This document shows positions 8,049-20,217 of a DNA stretch of 64,000 nucleotides, in pieces (the first letter of the stretch is position 1; every line of letters begins with the position of its first letter). A program made the translations under genes and the position numbers. Under the pieces are notes generated by a model. It saw only the letters and a program-made list of their open reading frames with translations, searched no databases and had not been told where the DNA came from. The stretch comes from Amycolatopsis jejuensis. GTDB taxonomy: Bacteria > Actinomycetota > Actinomycetes > Mycobacteriales > Pseudonocardiaceae. Where the stretch lies: assembly GCF_000717335.1 (NCBI RefSeq), contig NZ_JNYZ01000042.1, positions 22,069-86,068 of the forward strand. Direction: 5' to 3'.

Positions 8049-9638
8049 ATGGGAACTCGCACTGTCCGGGACGCCACGCGCGAGCTGCTCCGGAACCTCG
8101 GCCTCACCACGGTGTTCGGCAACCCCGGCACCACCGAGATCGCCTTCCTCACCGAGTGGCCCGACGATTTCACCTACGTGCTCGGCCTGCAGGAGTCGGC
8201 GGTCGTCGCGATGGCCGACGGGTACGCGCAGGCGACCCGGCGGCCGGTGCTCGTGAACCTGCATTCGGCAGGCGGCGTCGGACATTCGCTCGGACACGTG
8301 TTCACCGCCTACCGCAACCGCGCGCCGCTGATCGTGCTGGCCGGGCAGCAGACCCGCTCGCTGATGCCGGACGAGCCGTTCCTCGGCGCGGTGGAGGCGG
8401 CGAACTTCCCCAAGCCGTACGTCAAGTGGAGCATCGAGCCGGCCCGGGCGGCGGACGTACCCGCGGCCATCGCGCACGCGTACCACGTGGCCACCCAGGC
8501 GCCGCAGGGTCCGGTGTTCGTCTCGGTGCCGGTGGACGACTGGGACGCCGAGGCGACCATGCCGTTGCCCACCGGGCACCGCGTGTCCGGCTTCGCTCCC
8601 GACCCGGACGCGCTGGCCGACCTCGCCGCCGCGCTCGATGGGGCGCAGCGGCCCGCGCTGGTCGTCGGGGCCAGTGTGGACGGTGACGGCGCGGTACCGG
8701 ATGTCGTTGCGCTGGCGGAAAAACTGGGCGCCGGAGTGTGGGCGGCGCCGATGTCGTCGCGCTGCTCGTTCCCCGAAGACCACGCGCTGTTCCTCGGTTT
8801 CCTGCAGCCGGAACGGCGAGCGGTAGCGGAAGCGCTGCGCGAGCACGACCTCGTCGTGGTCCTCGGCGCGCCCGCGTTCACCTACCACGTGTACCGCGGC
8901 GAGCCGGAAATCCCGCTGCCGCCGCTGTACCTCGTGAGCGACGACGACCAGGTGCTCGCGCGTGCCGGTAACGGCATCGGGATCCGGTCCACGCCGAAGC
9001 TCGCGATCCGGGCGCTTGTCGAGAAGGTCGTGCCGGGTGCGCGGCAGGTGCCCGCACGGCCCGATGCACCGGGTAAACCCGTCGAGGCCACCCCGATTTC
9101 GCCGGACTTCGCGTACTCCGTGGTCGCAGATCTGTTGCCGGACAACGCGATCGTGGTCGAGGAGACGCCGAGCCACCGTAACTGCCTGCACGACCACCTG
9201 CCGATCACCGCCACCGACACCGGATTCCTCACCGTCGCGAGCGGAACCCTCGGGTACGGCCTGCCTGCCGCGGTGGGGGCGGCGCTGGGCCGTCCGGACC
9301 GCAAGGTGGTGGCGGTGCTGGGCGACGGGTCGAGCATGTACTGCGTGCAGGCGCTGTGGACCGCTGCGCGCGAGCATGCGCCGGTCACGTTTGTCGTGCT
9401 GGACAACGCGCAGTACGCCGCCGTCCGCATTCTCGGCGAGTCCGCGGGCGGGACGAAAGTTCCGGGTACCGACCTGGGCGGGATCGATTTCGCGCGGCTC
9501 GCGGAGAGTATGGGCTGCCCGGCGCGCACCGTCGAACAGGCCGCCGACCTGCGGCCCGCGCTCGCTGCGGCGTTGCAGGAGAACGGGCCGAGCCTGCTGC
9601 ACGTCCGGGTGGACCCGAATCCGCAGCCGCTGTACTGA
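8049..9638 (+). CDS. mdlC: Thiamine-diphosphate-dependent decarboxylase, benzoylformate decarboxylase-like
   Basis: 529 aa. The TPP-enzyme layout is clear: an N-terminal PYR domain with GNPGTTEIAFL and the cofactor-activating Glu in LGLQESAVVAMADGYA, a central domain, and a C-terminal PP domain with the GDG...N signature (GDGSSMYCVQALW, VLDNAQYAAV). VNLHSAGGVGHSLGH carries the His that aligns with the active-site His70 of benzoylformate decarboxylase, which turns benzoylformate into benzaldehyde and CO2. Benzoylformate as substrate is a family inference; other 2-oxo acids are possible. ATG 8049 is preferred; GTG 8040 is also in frame. It is codirectional with the acyl-CoA-dehydrogenase-like gene. 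Confidence 0.85.
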   Translation: MGTRTVRDATRELLRNLGLTTVFGNPGTTEIAFLTEWPDDFTYVLGLQESAVVAMADGYAQATRRPVLVNLHSAGGVGHSLGHVFTAYRNRAPLIVLAGQQTRSLMPDEPFLGAVEAANFPKPYVKWSIEPARAADVPAAIAHAYHVATQAPQGPVFVSVPVDDWDAEATMPLPTGHRVSGFAPDPDALADLAAALDGAQRPALVVGASVDGDGAVPDVVALAEKLGAGVWAAPMSSRCSFPEDHALFLGFLQPERRAVAEALREHDLVVVLGAPAFTYHVYRGEPEIPLPPLYLVSDDDQVLARAGNGIGIRSTPKLAIRALVEKVVPGARQVPARPDAPGKPVEATPISPDFAYSVVADLLPDNAIVVEETPSHRNCLHDHLPITATDTGFLTVASGTLGYGLPAAVGAALGRPDRKVVAVLGDGSSMYCVQALWTAAREHAPVTFVVLDNAQYAAVRILGESAGGTKVPGTDLGGIDFARLAESMGCPARTVEQAADLRPALAAALQENGPSLLHVRVDPNPQPLY

Positions 9639-9683
9639 TGATCACGCATTGACCCGGATGAGTGACGCTGTTTGGATGGCCGG

Positions 9684-10901
9684 GTGCAGCCACTACTCAC
9701 TCCCGGCCAGCGGGACCTGGTCGACCGCGCGGGCAAGCTCGCCGACGTTTTCGCCGAGCGGGCAGCCGAGCACGATCGCGAGAACACCTTCCCGCACGAG
9801 AACTACGACGACCTGCGCGAGGCCGGGTTCCTGAGACTGTCGGTACCCGAGGAGCTGGGTGGCCTCGGCGCCGGGCTGCCGGAAATCCTGCCGGTGCTGG
9901 AACGGCTCGCGATGGGCGACGGCGCCACCGCGCTGGCGTTCACCATGCACCTGTCGCCGCTGGGGCAATGGGCGAGCGTGTGGCGGCGCACGAAAGCGCC
10001 GCGGCTGGCGGAACTGCTGCGCAAGGCGGTGGACGGGGAGCTGATCTGGGCGTCGATCACGAGTGAAACGGGCCTGCGCAACGACATGACGGACGCGAAC
10101 ACGCGCGCCGTACGCGTCGAGGGCGGGTTCGAGCTCACCGGCCGCAAGAGCTTCGCGACGAACTCGTCGGTCGCCACGCATTGCTCCACGACCGCCCGCC
10201 ACGAGGACGCCGAGGGCGGCCCGCGGCTGCTGCTGTGCCAGATCGCGCTCGACCAGCCTGGTGTCACGATCCACCAGACGTGGAACACGATGGGCATGCG
10301 CGGCACCCAGAGCAATGACCTGGAGCTGGACAAGGTGTTCGTCGAGGACCCGGCAGTGGTGCACTCACTGCCGGTGAAGCACCTCGACGCGCGAGTGCTG
10401 GAAACCGTGTGGTCGTGGGCAATGCCGGCGTTTTCGGCCGTCTACACGGGAGTCGCGGCGGGCGCGCTGGACTGGACGGTCCGGTCGCTGGTCAAGCGCG
10501 GCAAGACGGCGGACCCGGTGCTGCAGGACGTGATCGGCGAATGCCAGATCCTGCTGGAAAGCTCGCGCGCACTGATCTACCGGCACGCCGACGAGGTGAT
10601 GAGCCGCCGCCTGTTCACCGGCGACGTCCAGGACGGCGTGGCCCGCTGCGCGGTGGTGAAGTACACGGCGGCGAACAACGCGGTCCAGGTGATGCAGCGC
10701 TTGGTCGACGTCCTCGGCGGGATGTCGTACACGAAGGCGCTGCCGTTCGAACGCATGTGGCGAGACGTCCAGGCGAGCACCTTCATGCCGATGGGCAACC
10801 TGGCGACGCGGAAGCTGGTGGGCGCGAACGTGCTTGGCGTGCAGACGTTACCGGAGATCAGCCCGGACGAGACCGGACCCGGCTCGCGCGCGAAGGTTTG
10901 A
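9684..10901 (+). CDS. Acyl-CoA dehydrogenase family flavoprotein, atypical C-terminus
   Basis: About 405 aa with the acyl-CoA dehydrogenase fold: an N-terminal helical domain (FPHENYDDLREAGFLRLSVP, EELGGLGAGLPEI), a middle beta domain (WASITSETG, FELTGRKSFATNS), and a C-terminal helical domain with LVDVLGGMSYTKALPFERMW. Where most family members have IYEGTNEI with the catalytic Glu, this protein reads ASTFMPMGN, so the base is absent or elsewhere (as in isovaleryl-CoA dehydrogenase), or the enzyme is a group D flavin monooxygenase relative. The start is uncertain: GTG 9684 is used, TTG 9672 is possible, and no good RBS is visible. It may work with the upstream decarboxylase. Confidence 0.82.
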   Translation: MQPLLTPGQRDLVDRAGKLADVFAERAAEHDRENTFPHENYDDLREAGFLRLSVPEELGGLGAGLPEILPVLERLAMGDGATALAFTMHLSPLGQWASVWRRTKAPRLAELLRKAVDGELIWASITSETGLRNDMTDANTRAVRVEGGFELTGRKSFATNSSVATHCSTTARHEDAEGGPRLLLCQIALDQPGVTIHQTWNTMGMRGTQSNDLELDKVFVEDPAVVHSLPVKHLDARVLETVWSWAMPAFSAVYTGVAAGALDWTVRSLVKRGKTADPVLQDVIGECQILLESSRALIYRHADEVMSRRLFTGDVQDGVARCAVVKYTAANNAVQVMQRLVDVLGGMSYTKALPFERMWRDVQASTFMPMGNLATRKLVGANVLGVQTLPEISPDETGPGSRAKV

Positions 10902-11000
10902 TCGGCGAACGGGTGAATCCGCCGCGAGGGGGATGAGTTCTCGCTGCCTTCCGGACTACCTTGATCACTTCGGTCTTGGTGTCCAGGGGAGGGACAGCGA

Positions 11001-11705
11001 GTGGCGAAGCAGAAGTATGCGAGGCGCCCGGACGGATCGGTTTACCCGATCACGCCCAAGAAGGGCGGGGTCAAGATCCTCGTGGCCGGAGTGGCGGTCG
11101 TTGCCGCCGTCGGAGGCGGTACCGCTGCCGGGATCGGCGGCGCGAGCGTGGAATCGGGCGCACTGCCGGGAAATCTCTCCGGTGAGGTCGCGGACTCGCT
11201 GCCCGGCCGGGACCTCGTAACCAGGAAGGCCGAGGGCCGGAAATCCGCCCAGCGGGGCCGCAAGCAGGAGACCTTCGGCCGGTTCAAGCTCAAGGAGCTG
11301 AAGCGGACCGCGAAACACGAGCTCACCTGCCTGGCGAACTCGACCGGCCAGGTCCGGGAGTACCTGGCCCACCACCGGTGCACTTCACTGGACCGGAGTC
11401 TGTACGCGGTCGGCGACGGTCGCGGCAATGCCGCCGTGCTTTCGCTCGTGCGCGTCGGTTTTCCGAAGAAGAGCGACGCCGCCGGATGCGAGAAAGTCGA
11501 GAAAGTGCACGGCAGCGGCGACATCAAGCCGCTGGGTGCCGCCGCGCTGGGGCTCGCGAGAGTCGAGTTCTCCGGCCGCCATTTTCATTCCCGGATCGAC
11601 CGCCGCACCATGGTCGTCGCCGAGACGGAAACCCTCACCGGGCACATCGGTAACGCCGAACTCGACGCGCTGGCCGACGTCTCGGTGTGGTTTCCCCGAG
11701 TCTGA
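11001..11705 (+). CDS. Hypothetical membrane-anchored basic protein
   Basis: 234 aa, family not recognised. A positively charged start (AKQKYARRPDGSVYPITPKK) leads into a Gly/Ala/Val-rich membrane segment (about 22-47). A Lys/Arg-rich stretch follows (about 73-105), then a C-terminal domain with three cysteines (LTCLANSTG, HHRCTSLDR, AAGCEKVEK). Topology suggests a type II membrane protein with the C-terminal part outside. GTG is preceded by GGAGGGA at good spacing. It is convergent with the ABC ATPase gene; the two stop codons abut. Confidence 0.65.
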   Translation: MAKQKYARRPDGSVYPITPKKGGVKILVAGVAVVAAVGGGTAAGIGGASVESGALPGNLSGEVADSLPGRDLVTRKAEGRKSAQRGRKQETFGRFKLKELKRTAKHELTCLANSTGQVREYLAHHRCTSLDRSLYAVGDGRGNAAVLSLVRVGFPKKSDAAGCEKVEKVHGSGDIKPLGAAALGLARVEFSGRHFHSRIDRRTMVVAETETLTGHIGNAELDALADVSVWFPRV

Positions 11706-12545
11706 TCAGCTTTTCGCGTTCTCCACGGCAGGCGCTTCCGAAGCCGCCGCCGCGTCCCACTCCGCCGCGTCCGCTGCCGCCTGCGAAGCCGGGCCATGCA
11801 GCAGGCGGGCCACTTCCCCGCGCAGGGAAACGAACCGGGCCGATTCCCGGGTCGTGATCTGGTCTCGCTGGGCGGGCAGGTCCACCGGCAGGTCGGCCAC
11901 GATGCGCGCCGGGGACTTCGACAGCACCAGCACCCGGTCGCCCAGGTACACGCTCTCGTCGATGTCGTGGGTCACCAGCAGGACCGTCGTACCCTGCTCC
12001 GATTGCACGCGGCGCAGCAGATCCTCCAGGTCGAACCGGGTCTGCGCGTCCACCGAGGCGAACGGTTCGTCCATCAGCAGCAATACCGGACGGCTCGCCA
12101 GCGCGCGGGCGATCGACACCCGCTGCTGCATCCCGCCCGACAGCTGCCACGGGAATTTGCCCTCCACTCCGGACAGTCCGACCGCCGTCAGTGCCTCGGT
12201 CGCTCGCCGACGGCGGGCCGGCTTGTCGAGTTTGGTCCAGCGCAAGGGGAATTCCACGTTCTTCGCGACCGTCAGCCACGGGAACAGCGAGCGGCTGTAG
12301 TCCTGGAACACGACCGCGAGATCGTCCGGCACCGTCGTGACCCGGTCGCCGTGCAGGCTCACCGTGCCCGACGTCGGCGGGAGCAGGCCCGCGATCGCCC
12401 GCAGCAGCGTGGATTTCCCGCACCCCGACGGGCCCACGATGCACGCCAGCTGCCCGGACTCCACGGTGAACGACAGGTCATCGACCGCGGCATCGCCGCT
12501 GCCGTAGCGGTGCGTGAGGCCGGAGACCTCGAGCATGGTCGACAT
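11706..12545 (-). CDS. ABC transporter ATPase, nitrate/sulfonate/taurine type (SsuB/TauB-like)
   Basis: 279 aa ABC ATPase. Walker A GPSGCGKST, Q-loop AVVFQDYSRSLFPWLTV, signature LSGGMQQRVSIARAL, Walker B LLLMDEPFASVD and the H-loop VTHDIDES are all intact. The FPWLTV after the Q-loop is typical of SsuB/TauB/NrtD proteins. A C-terminal tail of about 60 aa is Ala-rich. It is the last gene of a four-gene operon: binding protein, permease, permease, ATPase (15177 down to 11706). ATG 12545 is chosen because GGGAAGG lies upstream; a second ATG is at 12536. Confidence 0.92.
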   Translation of the reverse strand: MSTMLEVSGLTHRYGSGDAAVDDLSFTVESGQLACIVGPSGCGKSTLLRAIAGLLPPTSGTVSLHGDRVTTVPDDLAVVFQDYSRSLFPWLTVAKNVEFPLRWTKLDKPARRRRATEALTAVGLSGVEGKFPWQLSGGMQQRVSIARALASRPVLLLMDEPFASVDAQTRFDLEDLLRRVQSEQGTTVLLVTHDIDESVYLGDRVLVLSKSPARIVADLPVDLPAQRDQITTRESARFVSLRGEVARLLHGPASQAAADAAEWDAAAASEAPAVENAKS

Positions 12546-12552
12546 AAGCGGG

Positions 12553-13386
12553 TTACCTTCCCTCGTTCCGGCCGGGCTGCCAGCCGAGCACGCGACGTTC
12601 GATGCCGAGCAGGGCCGCGTTGAACCCGTACCCGAGGATGCCCAGCAGCACGATCCACGCCCACATCTGGTCGAAGTCGTACGCCCGCTGCGCGGCGAGC
12701 AGCGCGTACCCGATGCCGTTGAGCGAACCGACGAGTTCCGAGATCGCCATCAGGATCAGCGAGATCGAGAGCGACAACCGCAGCCCGGCGAAGATCTTCG
12801 GCAGTGCCGCGGGCAGCACGACCAGCCCGATCCAGTACCGCCGTGGCGTGCGGAAGGCGCGCGCGGTCTCGGCTTTCACCTTGTCGACCGAACGCACTCC
12901 GTCCACTGTGTTCATCAGCACCGGCCACAGTGAACCGAAGATGATCGTGGCGATCTGCATGCCCGGTCCGATGTGGAACAACACGATGAACACCGGGACC
13001 AGCGCGGGCGGCGGAATGGCGCGGAAGAACGCGAAAAGCGGTCCCACGTAGTCCATTCCGGTGCGCGAGCGGCCCAGCGCGGTGCCGAGCGCAACGCCGA
13101 GCACCACCGACAGCAGCCACCCGCCGAGCACGCGGGCGATGCTCGGCAGCGCGTGCTCGAACACCGCGTCGCCGAGGAACAGCTGCGACGCCGGTCCGGA
13201 GAACCACAGTTTCGCTGCTGCCGCGGCAATTTTCGACGGCGGCGGGAAGAACACGCTCTGGCTCAGCCGGGTCGCGAGCTCCCACAGCAGCACGAGGATC
13301 ACGAACAACAGCCATTTGCGGGCAAACCCGCCGAGCCCGCGGCCGACCCGCCGGGTCACCGTGGACGGCTTTTCGACCACACTCAC
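12553..13386 (-). CDS. ABC transporter permease (SsuC/TauC-like), second of two
   Basis: 277 aa integral membrane protein of the binding-protein-dependent transporter permease family, with about six membrane segments. The EAA-type loop that contacts the ATPase reads AETARAFRTPRRYWIGLVVL followed by PAALPKIFAGLRLSLS. GTG 13386 overlaps the stop of the upstream permease gene by 4 nt, so the pair is translationally coupled. The two permeases differ in sequence and probably form a heterodimer with two copies of the ATPase encoded next. Confidence 0.9.
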   Translation of the reverse strand: MSVVEKPSTVTRRVGRGLGGFARKWLLFVILVLLWELATRLSQSVFFPPPSKIAAAAAKLWFSGPASQLFLGDAVFEHALPSIARVLGGWLLSVVLGVALGTALGRSRTGMDYVGPLFAFFRAIPPPALVPVFIVLFHIGPGMQIATIIFGSLWPVLMNTVDGVRSVDKVKAETARAFRTPRRYWIGLVVLPAALPKIFAGLRLSLSISLILMAISELVGSLNGIGYALLAAQRAYDFDQMWAWIVLLGILGYGFNAALLGIERRVLGWQPGRNEGR

Positions 13387-14150
13387 GCGGCGGCTCCCTG
13401 CGCGACGCTGCTCCAGCCGAAGAGCCGGTGCCCGAGCCGTTCCAGGCCCTCGTTGACCAGGTAGCCCAGCACCCCGGCGACGACGGTGCCCGCGAGCACC
13501 AGGTCCATCCGCCCCGACCCGGAGCTCGCCTCCAGCACGAACTGCCCGATCCCGAGCTTCGCACCGGCCAGGAACTCCGTGCTGATCACGAGGATCAGCG
13601 AGATCGCCGCGGACAGCCGGATCCCGGTGAACACGAACGGCGCGGCATGCGGCAGCGCAACGGAAGTGAGGACCCGCGATCGCGGAGTGCCGTACGACCG
13701 CGCGGTTTCCAGCAGCAGCGGGTCGATCTCGGCGAGCGCGTAGATCGTGTTGAAGAGAATGGGCCACACGGCCGCGTACACGGCCAGCGTGATCTTCGCT
13801 TCCGGACCGCCGCCGATCACGATCAGCACCAGCGGAATCAGCGCGACCGACGGGATCGGCCGCAGGAACTCGACGATCGCCTTGGTCGCGTCCCGCAGCC
13901 AGCGCACGCTGCCGAGCACCAGCCCGGCAGGCACCGCAATGGCGATCGAGATCGCGAGCGCGATCATCCAGGCGAGCAGCGACGCCACCACGTCACGGAC
14001 GAATGCGACGTCCCCGAGCAGCTCACCGATCCGCGCGAACACGACGGTCGGCGGCGGCAGGTCGTTCTGGTCGAGCAGACCGGCCCGCACGAGTACCTCC
14101 CACAGCAGGAGGAAACCGAGCAGGCCGGTCAGATTCCGGACGAGCCGCAC
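13383..14150 (-). CDS. ABC transporter permease (SsuC/TauC-like), first of two
   Basis: 255 aa integral membrane permease, about six segments, starting LTGLLGFLLLWEVLVRAGLL. The EAA loop is seen as LLLETARSYGTPRSRVLTSV followed by ALPHAAPFVFTGIRLS. It begins at GTG one base after the stop of the binding-protein gene and ends overlapping the next permease, so it sits inside a tightly packed operon. Single-permease SsuC/NrtB systems form homodimers; two dissimilar permease genes in one operon is less common and suggests a heterodimer. Confidence 0.9.
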   Translation of the reverse strand: MRLVRNLTGLLGFLLLWEVLVRAGLLDQNDLPPPTVVFARIGELLGDVAFVRDVVASLLAWMIALAISIAIAVPAGLVLGSVRWLRDATKAIVEFLRPIPSVALIPLVLIVIGGGPEAKITLAVYAAVWPILFNTIYALAEIDPLLLETARSYGTPRSRVLTSVALPHAAPFVFTGIRLSAAISLILVISTEFLAGAKLGIGQFVLEASSGSGRMDLVLAGTVVAGVLGYLVNEGLERLGHRLFGWSSVAQGAAA

Positions 14151-14151
14151 G

Positions 14152-15177
14152 TCAGGTCGCGCTCGCCTGCGGGACGATCATCGAGGCGACGTCGATCCGG
14201 CTCTGGATCGACCCGAACTGCTGCAGCAGGTCGGGGACCCGCTGGATGCGCCGGGCGTCCAAAGTAGACTGGAAGGTGAGCAGGTTCGTCAGCTTCGCGG
14301 TCGCCTCGTCGACCTTCGAGAACTGGATCATCAACGGCTCGATCTTCGAACGGTCGGCCGATTCCTTGGTGGCCCGCGACATCGCGCGCTGGAAAGCGGC
14401 GACGGTCTTCGGGTTCCCGGAGGTGAACTTGCCGAGCGAGCCGTACCCCGCGGTCGGGAAGTCCTTGGTGCCGCCGGACGCGGTGTCGATGACCTCCACC
14501 GTGCCATTGGTCTTCGCCGACGCGGTGATGAACGGCTCGGTGAGGAAGCCCGCGTCGACGTCGCCCCGCTTCACCGCCGCGCCGATCTGCGGGAAGCTGA
14601 CCGACACCCACTTCACGCCGGAGTAGTCCACGCCGTTGTCGCGCATCACGGACTTGGTGAGGGTGTCGCAAATCGTGTTGGTGGCGGTGATGGCGATTTT
14701 CTTGCCTGCCAGGTCGTGCACGTTCTTCACGTTGCTGTTCGGCATGGCGACGATCTCGGTGCTCTTCGGACCCGCCGACGACGCGTCCGCGACCAGCTTG
14801 ATGTCCGCGCTGCCCTTGCTCTTCGCGATGAAGAACGGCGTGTAGCTCGCGTAGGCGATGTCGACCTCGCCTGCGATCAGCTTGGTGAGGGATGCGTCAC
14901 CGCTGGCCGCGTCGACGGCTTCGACCTCGAGGCCCTCGTTCTTGAAGTAGCCGTTCTGTACCGCCAAGTGGAACGGAGCGACGTCGATCGTCGGCATGAT
15001 CGAGACCTTGATCTTGGCCTTCTCGACCCCGGACCCGCCGTTCGACTTGCCCGAATCGTCGGATCCGCCGAGCAGCCCGCAACCGCTCGCGGTCACCGCG
15101 ACGCCGCTGGCCATGGCGAGAGACAGGAACCCGCGCCTGCCGTACGTACGTCGGCTGCTCGCCGCTTCGTCAAACAA
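14152..15177 (-). CDS. ABC transporter substrate-binding lipoprotein (SsuA/NMT1-like) with Tat-like signal
   Basis: About 341 aa. The N-terminus has a twin-arginine-like motif and lipobox: RRTYGRRGFLSLAM, then VTASGC. The binding fold follows, with IKVSIMPTIDVAPFHLAVQN, LIAGEVDIAYASYTPFFIAK and KRGDVDAGFLTEPFITASAK. The ligand is unknown; nitrate, sulfonate, taurine or a pyrimidine precursor are all possible for the family. The TTG at 15175-15177 is favoured because AGGAG (15183-15187) lies 5 nt before it and it puts the signal peptide near the start; GTG 15249 is the alternative and would add 24 residues. It is the first gene of the transporter operon and divergent from a NIT-domain kinase. 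Confidence 0.85.
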   Translation of the reverse strand: MFDEAASSRRTYGRRGFLSLAMASGVAVTASGCGLLGGSDDSGKSNGGSGVEKAKIKVSIMPTIDVAPFHLAVQNGYFKNEGLEVEAVDAASGDASLTKLIAGEVDIAYASYTPFFIAKSKGSADIKLVADASSAGPKSTEIVAMPNSNVKNVHDLAGKKIAITATNTICDTLTKSVMRDNGVDYSGVKWVSVSFPQIGAAVKRGDVDAGFLTEPFITASAKTNGTVEVIDTASGGTKDFPTAGYGSLGKFTSGNPKTVAAFQRAMSRATKESADRSKIEPLMIQFSKVDEATAKLTNLLTFQSTLDARRIQRVPDLLQQFGSIQSRIDVASMIVPQASAT

Positions 15178-15247
15178 GGTCGCTCCTAGCGAATGAGGTC
15201 CCGCCGATTGCGCTGGCGTGGAGGAAGGTGGCTCATTGTCCGGAGTC

Positions 15248-15280
15248 ACGCGGCTACTGTAGAGAACCAACGCGGCTACT
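15248..15280. promoter_or_regulatory. Direct repeat spaced by two helical turns upstream of the ABC operon
   Basis: ACGCGGCTACT occurs at 15248-15258 and again at 15270-15280, a 22-bp centre-to-centre distance that puts both on the same face of the helix. It lies about 70-100 nt upstream of the binding-protein start. A 16-bp palindrome, TCGATCA-GG-TGATCGA, is at 15324-15339 in the same divergent region. Both are candidate regulator sites. Confidence 0.4.
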
Positions 15281-15683
15281 CACAATGGGTGGTCATGCAC
15301 GATTCAGAAGTGGTACTCGTCACTCGATCAGGTGATCGATCTGCCTGGTGTCCGGGGTTACCGGAACGGCCCGTGGGTGCCCGATCGACCTTAATCCGCT
15401 GCCTGGGTGCTCCCGGACGGCCTCTGGAGGGTTACAAATGGGCCAAGCTTTCGCTACCCTCTGCTCCTGCAGTGTGAGGTGTGGACCACCGATGTAGTGA
15501 GAGTAAGTCTCCCCAAGACGCTCCGCACAACCGGCTAACGGCCGGTCAGGGTGGCCTCGGCCGAACGGACCAGCGATCGACCACGTGCGGGGACCGAACG
15601 TCATGTCAGACCTGAACCGATTCCGCGCCCGAGGCGGCGGGCAACCGCACCGGAAAGTCGATCTTTTCACTCGGAAGGGTGTA

Positions 15684-15754
15684 ATGGCTCGGTCAGCGGA
15701 CCCGTCCCCGTCATCCATCCGGGTGCGGGGCCACCTGCCGGGAGCGTGCGCGTA

Positions 15755-15755
<1 letters not shown>
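15684..15755 (+). CDS. Possible 23-aa leader peptide coupled to the sensor kinase gene
   Basis: ATG 15684 has a good ribosome site, GGAAGGG at 15673-15679. The frame encodes MARSADPSPSSIRVRGHLPG plus three residues and ends at TAG 15753-15755, whose G is the first base of the kinase GTG start. Such a one-base overlap suggests translation of the kinase is coupled to this leader. No known peptide family matches. Confidence 0.45.
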
Positions 15756-18951
<3,196 letters not shown>

Positions 18952-18955
<4 letters not shown>

Positions 18956-19428
18956 CACGGGCGGGAGTGCAGCCGGGAGGCGGCTCGGTGCAGCCGAACG
19001 GCCGGGCGGCCGGCGGCAGCGCGGCGGGCAGCTTCGCGTGGCTGATCACGGACTTCGTCCACCGGGTGCCCGGTGCGGCGCACGCGGTGGTCGTCTCGGC
19101 CGACGGTCTGCTGCTCGCGTCTTCGCGCGGGCTGCCGAAGGACCGGGCGGACCAGCTGGCGGCCGTCGCCTCGGGGCTGACCAGCCTTGCCCGCGGCGCG
19201 GCGAAGGTGTTCGAAGGCGGCCCGGTCGCGCAGACCGTGGTCGAGATGGCGAACGGATTCCTCTTCCTGATGTCGGTGTCCGACGGCTCGTGCCTCGCGG
19301 TGCTCGGCTCGCCGGAGAGCGACATCGGCTTGGTGGTGTACGAGATGACACTGCTCGTCGAACGGGTCGGGCAGCAGCTCACGCCGGAGATGCGGGCACA
19401 ACTTCAGGGCGCTGCGGTCCGCCGCTAG
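18952..19428 (+). CDS. cvnB: Conservon roadblock/LC7 domain protein (CvnB-type)
   Basis: 158 aa. After a 25-aa Gly-rich head comes a single roadblock/LC7 domain: [54 protein letters not shown] and [19 protein letters not shown]. Roadblock proteins regulate small GTPases (for example MglB in Myxococcus), so its likely partner is the GTPase encoded two genes on. GTG overlaps the kinase stop by 4 nt. Confidence 0.92.
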
Positions 19429-19455
19429 GCGGGCAAGGGACTTCAGGAGTAGACC

Positions 19456-20217
19456 GTGGACGACGGGCGCTTGCGGGGCGATGGCCGGCTGGGTGACGAC
19501 TTCACCGGAGGCTGGGCTGATCGGGAGGACTGGAAGTCCTTCCGGGAACGGGTCGACCGTGAATGGCGTTCGAGAGACGTCCAGACCGCGGACTCCGAAC
19601 CGGTGCGGGAGCCACCGAACTGGCTCACCGACTCCAACGCGGGACAGCAGCCGGGCATCACCGCCGTGCCCGGGTACCGCGAGCGGCTGCTCGGCGGCCC
19701 CGGTTCCGAGCTCTTCGGCGGAGCCAGCGGACCGCTGTACGACTCGGCCGAGTTCGCCGCCTTCAGCGCGGACCGCGACCGGTCGCCGGGACCGTCGTCC
19801 GACGAGCTGGCGGCGGCGCTGCCGGCACAGGCAGCCGGTGAGTACGTGGACGAGCCGCCGGTGGCCGAGGTCGAGACCTCCGGGCTCGTCCGGCCTTACT
19901 TCCGCACCCGCGGACGCACGAGGCCGACCTACGACCTCGCGATCGAGGCGCTGGTGTCCACCAGCGAGCAGGGCCGCGTGCTCGACCGCGTCCGCGTGCC
20001 GGAGCACCGGTCGATCTGCGACCTGTGCCTCGACACCCGGTCGGTCGCCGAGGTCGCCGCGCTGCTGCGGCTGCCGCTCGGCGTGGTGCGGGTGCTGATT
20101 GGTGATGTGGCGGGCCTCGGCCTGGTGCTCGTGCACACGAGCAGCAGTACGAACGCGGGTGACCGCCCCAGTATCGAGTTCATGGAAAGGGTGCTCAGTG
20201 GGCTTCGGAGAATTTGA
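19456..20217 (+). CDS. cvnC: Conservon DUF742 protein (CvnC-type)
   Basis: 253 aa. The first 140 residues are low in conservation and rich in Asp/Pro/Gly. The DUF742 domain follows: LVRPYFRTRGRTRPTYDLAI, EHRSICDLCLDTRSVAEVAA, LLRLPLGVVRVLIGDVAGLG and SIEFMERVLSGLRR at the end. The winged-helix-like core suggests a protein-interaction or DNA-binding role; its function in conservons is not settled. GTG has AGGAG 7-8 nt upstream. The end overlaps the GTPase start by 20 nt. Confidence 0.9.
   Translation: MDDGRLRGDGRLGDDFTGGWADREDWKSFRERVDREWRSRDVQTADSEPVREPPNWLTDSNAGQQPGITAVPGYRERLLGGPGSELFGGASGPLYDSAEFAAFSADRDRSPGPSSDELAAALPAQAAGEYVDEPPVAEVETSGLVRPYFRTRGRTRPTYDLAIEALVSTSEQGRVLDRVRVPEHRSICDLCLDTRSVAEVAALLRLPLGVVRVLIGDVAGLGLVLVHTSSSTNAGDRPSIEFMERVLSGLRRI

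Noticed and set aside
6252..9602. Minus-strand open frame of over 1100 codons
   Set aside because: It is antisense to the S53 protease and decarboxylase genes, both with complete catalytic motifs; its own translation is Arg/His-rich without any family.
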